Shown one piece after another: positions 6,413 through 14,267 of a stretch of DNA of 18,605 nt (position 1 is the stretch's first letter; the number at the start of each line of letters is the position of its first letter). Made by a program: the position numbers and the translations under genes. Where the stretch lies: the NCBI GenBank assembly GCA_964366725.1, contig CAYIUL010000006.1, positions 1 to 18,605 of the forward strand. Direction: 5' to 3'. The notes beneath the pieces were generated by a model that saw nothing but the letters and a program-made list of their open reading frames with translations, was not told the DNA's origin and made no database searches. This DNA is from JACPAB01 sp964366725. GTDB taxonomy: Bacteria > Patescibacteriota > Minisyncoccia > 2-02-FULL-40-12 > GWA2-44-9.

Positions 6413-7339
6413 ATGAAGAAATCATATATTTTAGGCAGTGTTTTGGTCGGTGCGATAGCCCTGACATCTTTCGCCAGCGCGCAGGAATCGCCGGCTCCAA
6501 CACCCAATTCGGGTGTCCGCGATGCCGTAAAAAAGCAGGTCGTACCCATCAAGACGCAGATAAAAGACATTAGGACCAATGTTAAAAACGAGATCAAAGA
6601 CATCCGCAAGGACGCAAAGGCCAAGGTTAAGGCGCAGAGAGAGGACATCGAAGACGCTATTAAGGCGGAAAGGGAACTTATTAAAAAGAAAACGGAAGCC
6701 GCCAAGGAAGACATAAAAGCCAGGACGGAGGAACTTAAGGAGCGTAAAAAGGAATTCGAGGAGAACATTAGGGAAGAGAAAAAACAGCTTGATGAGAGAA
6801 TAAAAGAGAAGAGAGAGGAACTCAAAGAAAATCTAAAAAAGATAAAAGACGAGCGTAAAAAAGAAGTTGTCGAGAGAATAGACAAGTCGATGGACAATCT
6901 TAACGACAGAATGGTCAAGCACTATACCGACGTTCTCGATAAAATAGAGCGGGTATTGAACAGGGTTAGCGAGAAAGTCGAAAAAGCCAAAACCGCAGGA
7001 AATGATGTTTCCGCTGTGGTCATTGCAATTGACCGGGCCGTTAACGCCATCAGGGAAGCCCGCGCGGCGATAGAGGCCCAGTCCGGAAAGACATACTCAT
7101 TGAATGTCACCGACGAAGCGACCCTGAAGAACAAAGTGGGAGAGGCAAGGCAGTCCTTAAGAAAGGACTTGAAGATTGTGCAGGACGCGGTCAAGGCGGC
7201 TCACGAGGCGGTAAGAAAGGTAGCTGTGGCTTTGGCCCAATTGCCAAAACCGTCACCGACGGTCTCGCCGTCGCCATCGCCAACAGCGTCGCCGATACCG
7301 ACCGAAAGTCCAAGTCCGACACCGACCCCGGCGCAATAA
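6413..7339 (+). CDS. Secreted coiled-coil protein with Pro/Ser/Thr-rich tail
   Basis: 308 residues. A Sec signal peptide (MKK, hydrophobic 6-21, probable cleavage after ASA at 21-23) is followed by a Pro-rich linker, then a long K/E-rich alpha-helical coiled coil (about 40-180). A second helical region (about 180-275) has more Ala and Val. The last 32 residues are a low-complexity tail of alternating Pro with Ser or Thr. There are no Cys and no enzyme motif. It is likely an exported structural or surface-associated protein; the tail could span the wall or be glycosylated, but that is inference. Strong codon periodicity and the upstream promoter support it. An antisense open frame over its coding region is a by-product of the K/E repeats. 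Confidence 0.8.
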   Translation: MKKSYILGSVLVGAIALTSFASAQESPAPTPNSGVRDAVKKQVVPIKTQIKDIRTNVKNEIKDIRKDAKAKVKAQREDIEDAIKAERELIKKKTEAAKEDIKARTEELKERKKEFEENIREEKKQLDERIKEKREELKENLKKIKDERKKEVVERIDKSMDNLNDRMVKHYTDVLDKIERVLNRVSEKVEKAKTAGNDVSAVVIAIDRAVNAIREARAAIEAQSGKTYSLNVTDEATLKNKVGEARQSLRKDLKIVQDAVKAAHEAVRKVAVALAQLPKPSPTVSPSPSPTASPIPTESPSPTPTPAQ

Positions 7340-7358
7340 TTAATTACTAGCTATAAAT

Positions 7359-7646
7359 ATGGATAACACGCAAATTCCTTCGAACCAACCTATGCCTCAA
7401 ATGCCCCAGAATCCGGCACCATCCGAAACCAGCAAAACGCTCTTAATGCTGTCAGTTATCGGAGCGGTGGCGGTGGCCTCTGTGCTCTGGTGGTGGATGT
7501 CGCGCTCCTCCGGAACGGTAAGCGCGCCAACTCCGACACCGGCCGCCCAGACCGACGCTGATGTCCAGGAACTTGACAGCATCGATTCCAACCAAAACCT
7601 TGACGCCGAGTTCCAACAGATCGACCAAGACCTGAATAACCTCTAA
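7359..7646 (+). CDS. Small single-pass membrane protein with acidic tail
   Basis: 95 residues. A Pro/Gln/Met-rich N-terminus (1-25), one TM segment (about 28-46, with the run WWW), a Thr/Pro/Ala linker, and an acidic C-terminus with LDSIDSNQNLDAEF and QIDQDLNNL. It starts 19 bases after the coiled-coil gene stops and is probably co-transcribed with it. The acidic Leu/Asp/Gln-rich end resembles that of the small protein at 8479-8721, which suggests one family or a shared partner. Function is unknown. Confidence 0.75.
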   Translation: MDNTQIPSNQPMPQMPQNPAPSETSKTLLMLSVIGAVAVASVLWWWMSRSSGTVSAPTPTPAAQTDADVQELDSIDSNQNLDAEFQQIDQDLNNL

Positions 7647-7661
7647 CGCTTCGAGAAAATT

Positions 7662-7686
7662 AAACCCCCCCTAAAGAGGGGGGTTT
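7662..7686. terminator. Bidirectional terminator between convergent genes
   Basis: AAACCCCCC (7662-7670) and GGGGGGTTT (7678-7686) form a 9-bp stem that works on both strands. It ends the envelope genes on the plus strand and the GDPD-like gene on the minus strand. The last codons and TAG stop of the latter (7671-7673) lie inside it. Confidence 0.85.
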
Positions 7687-8396
7687 ATCGCTTTGAACGC
7701 GACATCGATGTTTTCGGTCATGATGGCGTCGACGCCCATATCGGCGAAATAACGGACATCTTCTTCCCGGTTGAATATTCCGGCCAGGACCCTAACTCCC
7801 ATTTCTTGCGCCTGTCTGATCTGGCTCGGAAGACCGAAGAACGGGATGATCATCCATCTGAAAAAGAACCGGCTCAGCCAATCATCGAGCCAGCCGAATG
7901 ACACGAAGTCCGGATGGTATTTTCTGATCAGGCGGGGCAGTGAGAACGGAAAGGTGACCAGCAGGTGAGTCCGGATCTTCGGCTCCATTTTCTTGATTTT
8001 TAAGAGCATTCCAGCCGATGTTTTTAAACCCAGCCATGGGATTCTCGTCTGGCAAAACGTGAGGAACACTCTTTTTTCCAGATGATGGCTGATAACCGTT
8101 TTAGCTACGGCTTCAGCCAGCCGGATGTCATTCTGTTTGATGTCCAGAAAACACTCTAAGCGAGGGTGCCTTTTAAGGAATTCAATGAACTTGCCCAGCC
8201 GGAGGGCCGAGAATCTTTGTCCGGGGTGATAAATAAATATCTCTTCCAGTGAACCGACTCTGACAAAACTCACATCGGCTTCGATCCCGTCGGCGCATTC
8301 TTCGGCGGCGTCTTCGAAATCGGCCAAGCGGTTGCCCGGAGACAAGGGCACGACCTTTCCCTGATGGGACCATATTGCGACCCTGTTGTTAATCAC
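7671..8396 (-). CDS. Glycerophosphodiester phosphodiesterase-like protein
   Basis: 241 residues if started at GTG 8396. This start is preferred because GGAG (8406-8403) lies 6 bases upstream; an in-frame TTG at 8402 touches GGAG and is too close. GDPD-family TIM barrel features are H11 (HQG replacing the usual HRG), E39 and D41 (GIEAD, metal ligands), H57 (YHPG, usually HD), LDIK near residue 92, and a C-terminal GVDAIMTEN. The family hydrolyses glycerophosphodiesters to glycerol-3-phosphate and an alcohol. The His and acidic residues are kept, but the HRG Arg and the usual PEN motif are altered, so substrate or activity may differ. No signal peptide is evident. It has a good promoter of its own. 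Confidence 0.8.
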   Translation of the reverse strand: MINNRVAIWSHQGKVVPLSPGNRLADFEDAAEECADGIEADVSFVRVGSLEEIFIYHPGQRFSALRLGKFIEFLKRHPRLECFLDIKQNDIRLAEAVAKTVISHHLEKRVFLTFCQTRIPWLGLKTSAGMLLKIKKMEPKIRTHLLVTFPFSLPRLIRKYHPDFVSFGWLDDWLSRFFFRWMIIPFFGLPSQIRQAQEMGVRVLAGIFNREEDVRYFADMGVDAIMTENIDVAFKAINPPL

Positions 8397-8428
8397 GACC
8401 AACTCCGTCGAAAAAGCTTATGGCTGAA

Positions 8429-8456
8429 GTTATACACTTTTTATAAGACGGGTCAA
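8429..8456 (-). promoter_or_regulatory. Promoter of the GDPD-like gene
   Basis: On the minus strand, TTGACC (8456-8451), 16 bases, TATAAC (8434-8429). The transcript would start near 8422 and carry the GGAG site. It overlaps the divergent control region of the plus-strand gene at 8479, whose TATAAT is at 8461-8466. Confidence 0.65.
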
Positions 8457-8478
8457 TGTATATAATATGTTATATTGG

Positions 8479-8721
8479 ATGAAAACGATGTATAAACCGG
8501 ATTTTAATTTTACCCTGGCTCTTATCGCTATTTTCGGCCTGGCCGCGTCTCTTTTTCTGCAGATCCAAGAGGCCGGTTTTGAATACGAACATTTGAGCAG
8601 TTCAATGTCGCCGTTGGTCAGGAGCGGGAACGATGCCGGCAATATTAATGAAACTCTGCGTCTGGATCAGGAACTGGACGATCTCGAGAATCAACTTGAA
8701 ATGCTTGACCCCTCTCAGTAA
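8479..8721 (+). CDS. Small membrane-anchored protein with acidic tail
   Basis: 80 residues from the ATG at 8479. In-frame ATGs also occur at 8467 and 8488. The one at 8467 touches TATAAT (8461-8466) and could not be translated from that promoter, so 8479 or 8488 is likelier. One N-terminal TM segment (about 9-27, FTLALIAIFGLAASLFLQI) acts as a signal anchor. The remainder is acidic and ends in LDQELDDLENQLEMLD, a short amphipathic helix. Unknown function. It is similar in layout and tail to the protein at 7359-7646. It precedes dCMP deaminase by 18 bases and may share its transcript. Confidence 0.65.
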   Translation: MKTMYKPDFNFTLALIAIFGLAASLFLQIQEAGFEYEHLSSSMSPLVRSGNDAGNINETLRLDQELDDLENQLEMLDPSQ

Positions 8722-8739
8722 ATATAGCAACCTCCGGGA

Positions 8740-9195
8740 ATGGTGAAAAAACAAAAAAAGAACCAGCGTCCCAGTTGGGACGAGTATTTTATTAAGATCG
8801 CCGAACACGTCGGTTCCCGTTCAACCTGCGACCGGGCTCATGTCGGGGCCGTTATCACTAAAAATAAGGTTATAATGTCCACCGGATATAACGGCGCTCC
8901 CCGCGGCTTGCCTCATTGCGATGACATCGGCCATGAAATAGTTGACGGCCATTGCGTCCGGACTGTCCATGCCGAGGCCAACTCTATTGCTCAAGCCGCC
9001 CGTAACGGCGCGGCCATCGAAGGCGCGACTATCTATCAGACCATATCTCCTTGCTATGATTGCTTCAAAATGATGGTCAACGCCGGGGTAAAGGAAGTCG
9101 TTTATAAGCAGTTTTACTCCAGCCGTTACGATCTTTCGAAAGCGGTGCTGGATCTCTCTAAAAAGACGGGGGTCAAAATACGGGTGTTTAAATAA
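8740..9195 (+). CDS. dCMP deaminase (ComEB-like)
   Basis: 151 residues of the cytidine/deoxycytidylate deaminase family. It carries the zinc site H77-A-E79 (catalytic Glu) with P104-C105-x2-C108. SRSTCDRAHVGAVI (27-40) and TGYNGAPRG (48-56) are typical of dCMP deaminases. It converts dCMP to dUMP, feeding thymidylate synthesis. A GTG directly follows the ATG and could also start translation. There is no strong Shine-Dalgarno; GGGA lies next to the ATG. Confidence 0.9.
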   Translation: MVKKQKKNQRPSWDEYFIKIAEHVGSRSTCDRAHVGAVITKNKVIMSTGYNGAPRGLPHCDDIGHEIVDGHCVRTVHAEANSIAQAARNGAAIEGATIYQTISPCYDCFKMMVNAGVKEVVYKQFYSSRYDLSKAVLDLSKKTGVKIRVFK

Positions 9196-9214
9196 CCGTG
9201 AATAATGGTAATAT
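9187..9214 (+). promoter_or_regulatory. Promoter, predicted leaderless start at 9221
   Basis: TTTAAA (9187-9192), 16 bases, TAATAT (9209-9214) preceded by TGG (extended -10), then 6 bases to the ATG. No Shine-Dalgarno. Confidence 0.6.
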
Positions 9215-9220
9215 TGGTTT

Positions 9221-10189
9221 ATGAGCGATATAACAAAAAACATCCAGAGGGACGTATTCATGTATCTACTAGCGATAATCACGCTGGTCGTCAGCACGGT
9301 AAGTTTCGGCATACTTGTTTTTCAATACATCAATATTTATTTTCCAGACATCCTGGCCGATTATTATTTCAGCAGATCGGAATATTTCGGAAGCATCCGC
9401 CAGTCGCTGGCCACTTTGATAGTCGTATTTCCGGTTTATGTTTGGGTCTCTCGTTTTTTGAGGCGGGACGTCGAAGCAAATCCCGAGAAGAAGGACTTGA
9501 AAATAAGGAAATGGCTTTTGTATCTGACGGTCTTTGCGGCCGGGCTCACGATAATAGGGGATCTGGTGGCTTTATTGAATACTTTTCTTGAAGGGGAGAT
9601 AACAGCCAGGTTCATATTGAAGGTTCTGACCATATTCTTTATCGCCGGTTCCGTATTCTACTACTACCTTAACGAACTTCGGCATGGTGAAGCCAAGAAG
9701 GACGCCTGGAAGGGCTTGGGCATCAGAATGTTTCCGTGGGTTGTTATTGCGGTGGCGCTGGCAGCCGTAGTATTCGGATTCTTCGTAGCCGGAAGTCCCA
9801 CGGGCCGGCGTACGGAAAAATTCGACGAACGCCGCGTAAACGATCTTTCCGTCATCCAGAGCCAGGTCATAAGTTATTGGCAGAACAAAGACGTTTTGCC
9901 CGGCAACCTGGACGAACTCCCGAACGATCTTTTGGGCGTAGTCGTTCCAAAAGATCCGAAAACCGGCAATGCTTACGAGTATAAAGTAATGGGTGATTTA
10001 AAATTTCAACTGTGCGCCACCTTTGAGACGTCAAGCGGTGAAGATAATAAAAGCAGAATAAAACCCATGTCATTATCCTATCCCTATCCGGGTGGCGAGA
10101 TAGAGACATGGCAGCACGGCATCGGACGCGCGTGTTTTGAACGCACTATTGATCCGGATTTCTTCCGGATTGAACCAAGGTCTTTATAA
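9221..10189 (+). CDS. DUF5671-like multi-pass membrane protein
   Basis: 322 residues. Five hydrophobic segments (about 14-38, 61-80, 98-120, 130-150, 171-191) make an N-terminal membrane domain resembling DUF5671, which is common in Patescibacteria. The remaining 130 residues are soluble and probably outside. They include DERRVNDLSVIQSQVISYW (202-220) and LPGNLDEL, a pattern like the pseudopilin-type domains that follow one helix, and two Cys (265, 305). Function is unknown. The start is decided by the promoter. The family call is from memory of sequence style and would need a profile search. Confidence 0.75.
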   Translation: MSDITKNIQRDVFMYLLAIITLVVSTVSFGILVFQYINIYFPDILADYYFSRSEYFGSIRQSLATLIVVFPVYVWVSRFLRRDVEANPEKKDLKIRKWLLYLTVFAAGLTIIGDLVALLNTFLEGEITARFILKVLTIFFIAGSVFYYYLNELRHGEAKKDAWKGLGIRMFPWVVIAVALAAVVFGFFVAGSPTGRRTEKFDERRVNDLSVIQSQVISYWQNKDVLPGNLDELPNDLLGVVVPKDPKTGNAYEYKVMGDLKFQLCATFETSSGEDNKSRIKPMSLSYPYPGGEIETWQHGIGRACFERTIDPDFFRIEPRSL

Positions 10190-10200
10190 TAAATTATAGA
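10170..10200 (+). promoter_or_regulatory. Possible promoter of the FKBP-glycosidase operon
   Basis: TTGAAC (10170-10175), 19 bases, TATAGA (10195-10200), 7 bases before the ATG at 10208. A TATAAT at 10185-10190 is an alternative -10 without a good -35. Either gives a leader of 0 to about 11 bases without a Shine-Dalgarno. Confidence 0.45.
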
Positions 10201-10207
10201 ACGCAGT

Positions 10208-10696
10208 ATGACCAAGACGGTATTTGCTTATGTTTTAATAATAATCTTTGTCGGACTCGGCGTCTGGCTGTTTGCTCGAAAGGGAAATAGCGTTTCAGAG
10301 AATCCAATCGTTCCCATGGCAACGCCGACCCCGACTTCGGCAAATACACTGATAAAAATGGAAAACGGATTACAAATTCAGGATTTGAAGATTGGCGCGG
10401 GTCCGGAGGTCCGTCTCGGCCAGGGGCTGACAATGCACTATTCCGGCACACTTGAGAATGGCACTAAGTTTGACAGTTCCTATGACCGCGGCCAGCCGTT
10501 CCAGTTCGTCCTCGGGGCGGGGCAAGTCATCCAGGGCTGGGACTTGGGTATTCAGGGCATGAAGGTAGGGGGCAAACGCAAACTAATAATTCCGCCTTCG
10601 TTGGGCTATGGCGAAAGAGGAATAGGTCCGATACCCCCCAACGCCACTCTCGTTTTTGAAGTGGAAGTACTTGCTGCTCAAGATCTCAAGCAATAA
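10208..10696 (+). CDS. Membrane-anchored FKBP-type peptidyl-prolyl isomerase
   Basis: 162 residues. An N-terminal TM anchor (about 5-23) and a Pro/Thr linker (33-45) lead to an FKBP domain (about 52-158). Active-site residues of the family are visible: Y78, F88-D89, F98, V107-I108, W111, Y134 and F150, with GWDLGIQGMKVGGKRKLIIP (110-129) as the classic core. It catalyses cis-trans isomerisation of prolyl bonds and likely helps fold exported proteins on the outer face of the membrane. Many exported proteins in this window carry Pro-rich linkers, a plausible but unproven client set. The GH1 gene starts 10 bases after its stop. Confidence 0.93.
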   Translation: MTKTVFAYVLIIIFVGLGVWLFARKGNSVSENPIVPMATPTPTSANTLIKMENGLQIQDLKIGAGPEVRLGQGLTMHYSGTLENGTKFDSSYDRGQPFQFVLGAGQVIQGWDLGIQGMKVGGKRKLIIPPSLGYGERGIGPIPPNATLVFEVEVLAAQDLKQ

Positions 10697-10706
10697 AAAC
10701 ACAACA

Positions 10707-11915
10707 ATGAAATTCCCCGAAGGATTCAAATGGGGGAGTGCCACATCGGCCCATCAGATAGAAGGCGGCAACCGCAATGATTGGTTCGAGTGGGAAAAGA
10801 CCAGGCCCCCGGAATTCCGTTCCGGCAGGGCCTGTGACAGCTATAACCGCTACGAAGAGGATTTTGATATTGCCAAAAAACTGAGCCACAATATTCACCG
10901 TTTTTCCATAGAATGGTCCCGCATAGAGCCGAAGGAGGGGAAGTTCGACCATGAAGCGATGCATCACTATGTCAACGTCGTCAAGGCGTTGAGGGAGAGG
11001 GGGATAGAGCCGATGGTGACGCTCTGGCACTTCACAAATCCCGTCTGGTTCGCGGAAAAAGGAGGGTTCCTAAACATTGATAGTCCGAAAATATTTACAC
11101 GTTACGTAAAGTATGTTGTGGATAACTTAAAAGACAGGGTAGGGCTGTGGATAACTTTTAACGAAGCCGCCAGCGTGTATGCGGGATTCTCATATATGAG
11201 TGGGCAATGGCCGCCCCAGCACAAAAATATTTTTGAATACAATAAAGTCCGTAAAAATTTAATTAAAGCGCAGGCACTCGCCTATCACGAGATAAAAAAT
11301 ATTTACGATGTTCCGCAGTCATTCTCGGACTCGGATACTCGTATGTCGCACAATATAGAGGTTGGTTTGGTTGAGAGTAATACTTACAGCGCCCATGGAG
11401 ACCGCTGGTATGAAAAGATGATAGGCAAGTTCTATAACTATCAAAGGAATCTCTACTTTTGGGACAAAGCCCTTCCCCACTATGATTTTTTGGGGCTGAA
11501 TTACTATCATGTGGACCGCCGGGTGCCCGGAAGCTACCGGACTCTGTCTCGCCAGGGCTGTATGCCAGAGATGGGCTGGGAAATATATTCCCAAGGCATT
11601 TATCATCGCCTGATGGAGCTCAAAAAATTCACAAAGCCGATTTACATAACCGAAAATGGAATTGCCGACGGCAAGGATGAGTTGAGGGAAAAATTCATCA
11701 AGGACCATCTTCGCTGGGTTTGGCAGGCCATCCATGACGGCGCCGATGTCCGTGGGTATATGTATTGGTCGCTTTTGGACAATTTTGAGTGGGCGCGTGG
11801 ATTCAAACCCAGGTTTGGTCTGGTTGATGTTGATTATCAAACATTCGAGAGAAAAATTCGTCCTTCGGCTCTGGAGTATGCTAAAATATGTAGAGATAAC
11901 GAATTAACCTTTTGA
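10707..11915 (+). CDS. GH1 beta-glycosidase
   Basis: 402 residues from ATG 10707, where the typical GH1 N-terminus FPEGFKWGSATSAHQIEG begins; a longer frame that starts inside the FKBP gene is artefactual. Acid/base E153 lies in TFNEA (the motif is usually TFNEP), nucleophile E316 in ITENG, and substrate-site residues Q17, H108, W354 and E361-W362 are in place. No signal peptide is seen, so it is cytoplasmic. It hydrolyses beta-linked glucosides, galactosides or phospho-forms; the specificity is not decidable. It is shorter than the common 440-480 residues, which may reflect trimmed loops. Its TGA stop overlaps the TTG start of the transporter gene by four bases (TTGA). Confidence 0.93.
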   Translation: MKFPEGFKWGSATSAHQIEGGNRNDWFEWEKTRPPEFRSGRACDSYNRYEEDFDIAKKLSHNIHRFSIEWSRIEPKEGKFDHEAMHHYVNVVKALRERGIEPMVTLWHFTNPVWFAEKGGFLNIDSPKIFTRYVKYVVDNLKDRVGLWITFNEAASVYAGFSYMSGQWPPQHKNIFEYNKVRKNLIKAQALAYHEIKNIYDVPQSFSDSDTRMSHNIEVGLVESNTYSAHGDRWYEKMIGKFYNYQRNLYFWDKALPHYDFLGLNYYHVDRRVPGSYRTLSRQGCMPEMGWEIYSQGIYHRLMELKKFTKPIYITENGIADGKDELREKFIKDHLRWVWQAIHDGADVRGYMYWSLLDNFEWARGFKPRFGLVDVDYQTFERKIRPSALEYAKICRDNELTF

Positions 11916-12793
11916 CTGATTTGTCTTGGCTCTATTTTACCCTTCTTGCTTATTTTGTTAACGCCGTCGCCTTTATCGTAGACAAATATCTTCTCTCCTC
12001 CCATATTCCCAAACCCTTTGCCTATGCCTTCTGGGTGGCTATTTTAAGCGGGATTGCCGTCGTACTCATACCATTCGGTGTTACTATTCTTGGTTTAAGT
12101 TATATTCTGACGGCATTGGTTTCGGGAGGAGCTTTCTTTATCGGGCTTATTTTTTTGTATAAAGCGATAAAGGAAAGCGATATTTCTGTCGCTTCGACAA
12201 TGTGCGGAGTTGTGACGGCGATATCCACGTATATTTTAGCCGTTCTTTTTTTGAACGAGCCAACGGATGTTTTCAACTTCGCCTCGATCACGATGCTGAT
12301 CATAGGTACGATCTTTGTCGGGAAGACGGATAAAAATATTTGGCGTTTGGCAATATGGTCAGGAATTTTCTTCGGCACTTCTTTTGCTTTGCTTAAACTG
12401 TCATTTGATGCCTCGGACTTTGTAAATGGCATCTTTTGGACCAGGATGGGGTTTGTCGGGTCAGCTCTGCTTTCTCTCTTTTCCGCCAACATTCGCAGCG
12501 AGGTACTCTGGTCTGTCCGGACCCCCCGTCCACGCCAGAAAAGATTGTTTATCGGAAACAAGATCCTTGCGGCGACAGGTTTTTTGCTTCTTTACTACGC
12601 TATCCGCCTCGGTGAAGTTTCCGTGGTCAACTCGCTTTTAGGGTTCCAGTTCTTGTTCGTATTCGTTCTTGCGGTTCTGTTAAGGTCCAAAATCATTCGG
12701 ATCGAAGAAAATATTAGCAGAAAACACGTTGTTCTAAAATTGGTCGGTATCGGCTTTATAATCGCAGGTTTTCTGACGGTTTTGGTCAGATAA
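11912..12793 (+). CDS. EamA/DMT-family transporter
   Basis: 293 residues, starting at TTG overlapping the GH1 stop (TTGA). About ten hydrophobic segments run through the whole protein in two similar halves (about 5-135 and 147-292). The C-terminal half shows SVVNSLLGFQFLFVFVLAVL, typical of EamA repeats. DMT-superfamily members move sugars, nucleotide sugars, amino acids or other metabolites, and many act as exporters. Placement between two glycoside hydrolase genes points to a sugar or glycoside, as inference. The overlap with GH1 makes co-transcription and coupling nearly certain. Confidence 0.85.
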   Translation: MTDLSWLYFTLLAYFVNAVAFIVDKYLLSSHIPKPFAYAFWVAILSGIAVVLIPFGVTILGLSYILTALVSGGAFFIGLIFLYKAIKESDISVASTMCGVVTAISTYILAVLFLNEPTDVFNFASITMLIIGTIFVGKTDKNIWRLAIWSGIFFGTSFALLKLSFDASDFVNGIFWTRMGFVGSALLSLFSANIRSEVLWSVRTPRPRQKRLFIGNKILAATGFLLLYYAIRLGEVSVVNSLLGFQFLFVFVLAVLLRSKIIRIEENISRKHVVLKLVGIGFIIAGFLTVLVR

Positions 12794-12803
12794 CCGGATA
12801 ATT

Positions 12804-13826
12804 ATGAGCAAGAAACGGATTTTGTTGTGTATGTTGCTTGGTGTTGCGGGGGTTCTTTGGATTTTATCTTGGGACATATCAGGCGAAAAGAAAAGTTTTC
12901 AATACGGCGTCTCGTTTAACCGGCACCACGCAATGGAGCTCGGTCTTGATTGGAAAAAAACCTACCTTGCTCTTCTGGACGACTTAGGCGCGAAACGGCT
13001 CCGTTTATCGGCGCATTGGCACTTTATGGAACCGGAGGAAGGGCAGTATGATTTTTCAGAGATTGACTTCCAGGTCAAAGAAGCCGAAAAAAGGAACGCT
13101 ACGGTGATCCTTGCGATGGGCAGGCGTTTGCCTGTTTGGCCGGAATGCCATCCCCCCGACTGGGTTGAAATGCTGCCAGTCGATCAGCAAAAAGAAAAAT
13201 TACTTAAACTCATAGAGGTTATCGTAAACAGGTATAAAAATTATTCCAATATCCAATATTGGCAAGTTGAAAATGAATATTTTTTGACTTTCTTCAGTCG
13301 TTCAAAATGTGTCCAGTCCGGCATGGGAGAATGGGACGAAGATTTTTTGAAAAAAGAAATAGAACTGGTCCGCAAGTTAGATCCCACCAGACAGATCATC
13401 ATCACCGACAGCGGAGAATTCGGCACTTGGTATAAGGCATACCGGAACAGTGATGTTTTTGGAACTAGCATGTATTTGTATATTTGGAGCAGGCAGTTTG
13501 GTCCTATCCGGTATCCGATAATTCCGGCGTTTTTCAGGATCAAGCACTCATTGATTCGTTTGATCTACGGTTCAAGACCGGCAATGGTGATAGAGCTTTC
13601 TACCGAACCCTGGTTGCTTCAGCCGATCGTTGAAACACCGATCGATATTCAGCTTCAGAGAATGGGAGTTGATAAATTCAACGAAATGATAAAGTTTTCG
13701 TCAAAGACCGGCTTTGACACATTCTATTTATGGGGCGCGGAGTGGTGGTATTGGTTAAAAATAAACGGCCATCCCGAACATTGGGAACGGGCTAAAGAAA
13801 TATTTGCAGCTCCGAAAGCATTGTAG
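12804..13826 (+). CDS. Membrane-anchored clan GH-A-like glycoside hydrolase
   Basis: 340 residues. An N-terminal signal anchor (about 5-22) is followed by a TIM-barrel hydrolase. LGAKRLRLSAHWHFMEPEEG (61-80) matches the early strand of GH-A enzymes such as GH5, GH39 or GH42. YWQVENEY (152-159) carries the Asn-Glu acid/base pair (N157, E158). VIELSTEPW (262-270) carries the candidate nucleophile, E264 or E268. DTFYLWGAEWW near the C-terminus fits strand 8. The exact family is uncertain. It probably sits on the outer membrane face and trims glycans, with the products handled by the transporter and GH1 encoded just upstream; this pathway is inference. It lies 10 bases after the transporter stop. 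Confidence 0.8.
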   Translation: MSKKRILLCMLLGVAGVLWILSWDISGEKKSFQYGVSFNRHHAMELGLDWKKTYLALLDDLGAKRLRLSAHWHFMEPEEGQYDFSEIDFQVKEAEKRNATVILAMGRRLPVWPECHPPDWVEMLPVDQQKEKLLKLIEVIVNRYKNYSNIQYWQVENEYFLTFFSRSKCVQSGMGEWDEDFLKKEIELVRKLDPTRQIIITDSGEFGTWYKAYRNSDVFGTSMYLYIWSRQFGPIRYPIIPAFFRIKHSLIRLIYGSRPAMVIELSTEPWLLQPIVETPIDIQLQRMGVDKFNEMIKFSSKTGFDTFYLWGAEWWYWLKINGHPEHWERAKEIFAAPKAL

Positions 13827-13832
13827 TATATT
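13804..13832 (+). promoter_or_regulatory. Promoter, predicted leaderless GTG start at 13839
   Basis: TTGCAG (13804-13809), 17 bases, TATATT (13827-13832), then 6 bases to GTG. The -35 lies within the end of the preceding glycosidase gene. The arrangement favours GTG 13839 over the ATG at 13857. Confidence 0.65.
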
Positions 13833-13838
13833 TTTCTG

Positions 13839-14267
13839 GTGAAAGAACTTTTTGTGATGACGGGTCTTTTTGTTTTTGGAAGCATATTTGTCGCGCACAA
13901 TTTTTTTAAAGATCAATCTGCCAGCATTGCAAAAGTCCTACCAACGGCGACACCCGGGCTGCTCTGCGATAACTATGACGAATCGGGAGATTTTGAAAAA
14001 CCTGTTCCCGTGATCTGGACGGCAAGAATGGATGGATGCCTGGTCAGCTGCGAAGGCGCTTCTTTCACCAGAATTCCCGAAGATAAAAAATATCCGCGTT
14101 TTGCCGGATACTATCCGGGGGGACTGCAACCGGAACTCGGGCAGGGCGGCCGCGCGCTAAAAATATACGGCGATTGGATCGGTATTGACGCCGACCATCC
14201 CTTTACCGTCTTTGACAATAAATGTGTTCCTGTTATACAGATAAATAAAATAGAGGTCGTAAACTAA
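13839..14267 (+). CDS. Secreted or anchored protein with four cysteines
   Basis: 142 residues, unknown family. The GTG start is supported by the promoter. A hydrophobic N-terminus (about 4-20) acts as signal peptide or anchor, followed by a short linker. The outer domain (about 43-142) has Cys at 43, 67, 71 and 129, enough for two disulfides, and looks beta-rich, with ALKIYGDWIGID and VPVIQINKIEVVN at the end. The last motif recalls small OB-like exported domains, but I cannot assign one. Its TAA overlaps the next ATG by one base. Confidence 0.75.
   Translation: MKELFVMTGLFVFGSIFVAHNFFKDQSASIAKVLPTATPGLLCDNYDESGDFEKPVPVIWTARMDGCLVSCEGASFTRIPEDKKYPRFAGYYPGGLQPELGQGGRALKIYGDWIGIDADHPFTVFDNKCVPVIQINKIEVVN

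Noticed and set aside
6370..6918. 182-residue minus-strand Ser/Leu/Phe-rich frame
   Set aside because: An antisense by-product of K/E-rich coiled-coil codons in the gene at 6413.
10656..10706. N-terminal extension of the GH1 gene
   Set aside because: It overlaps the FKBP gene out of frame, and the GH1 family start motif begins right after ATG 10707.
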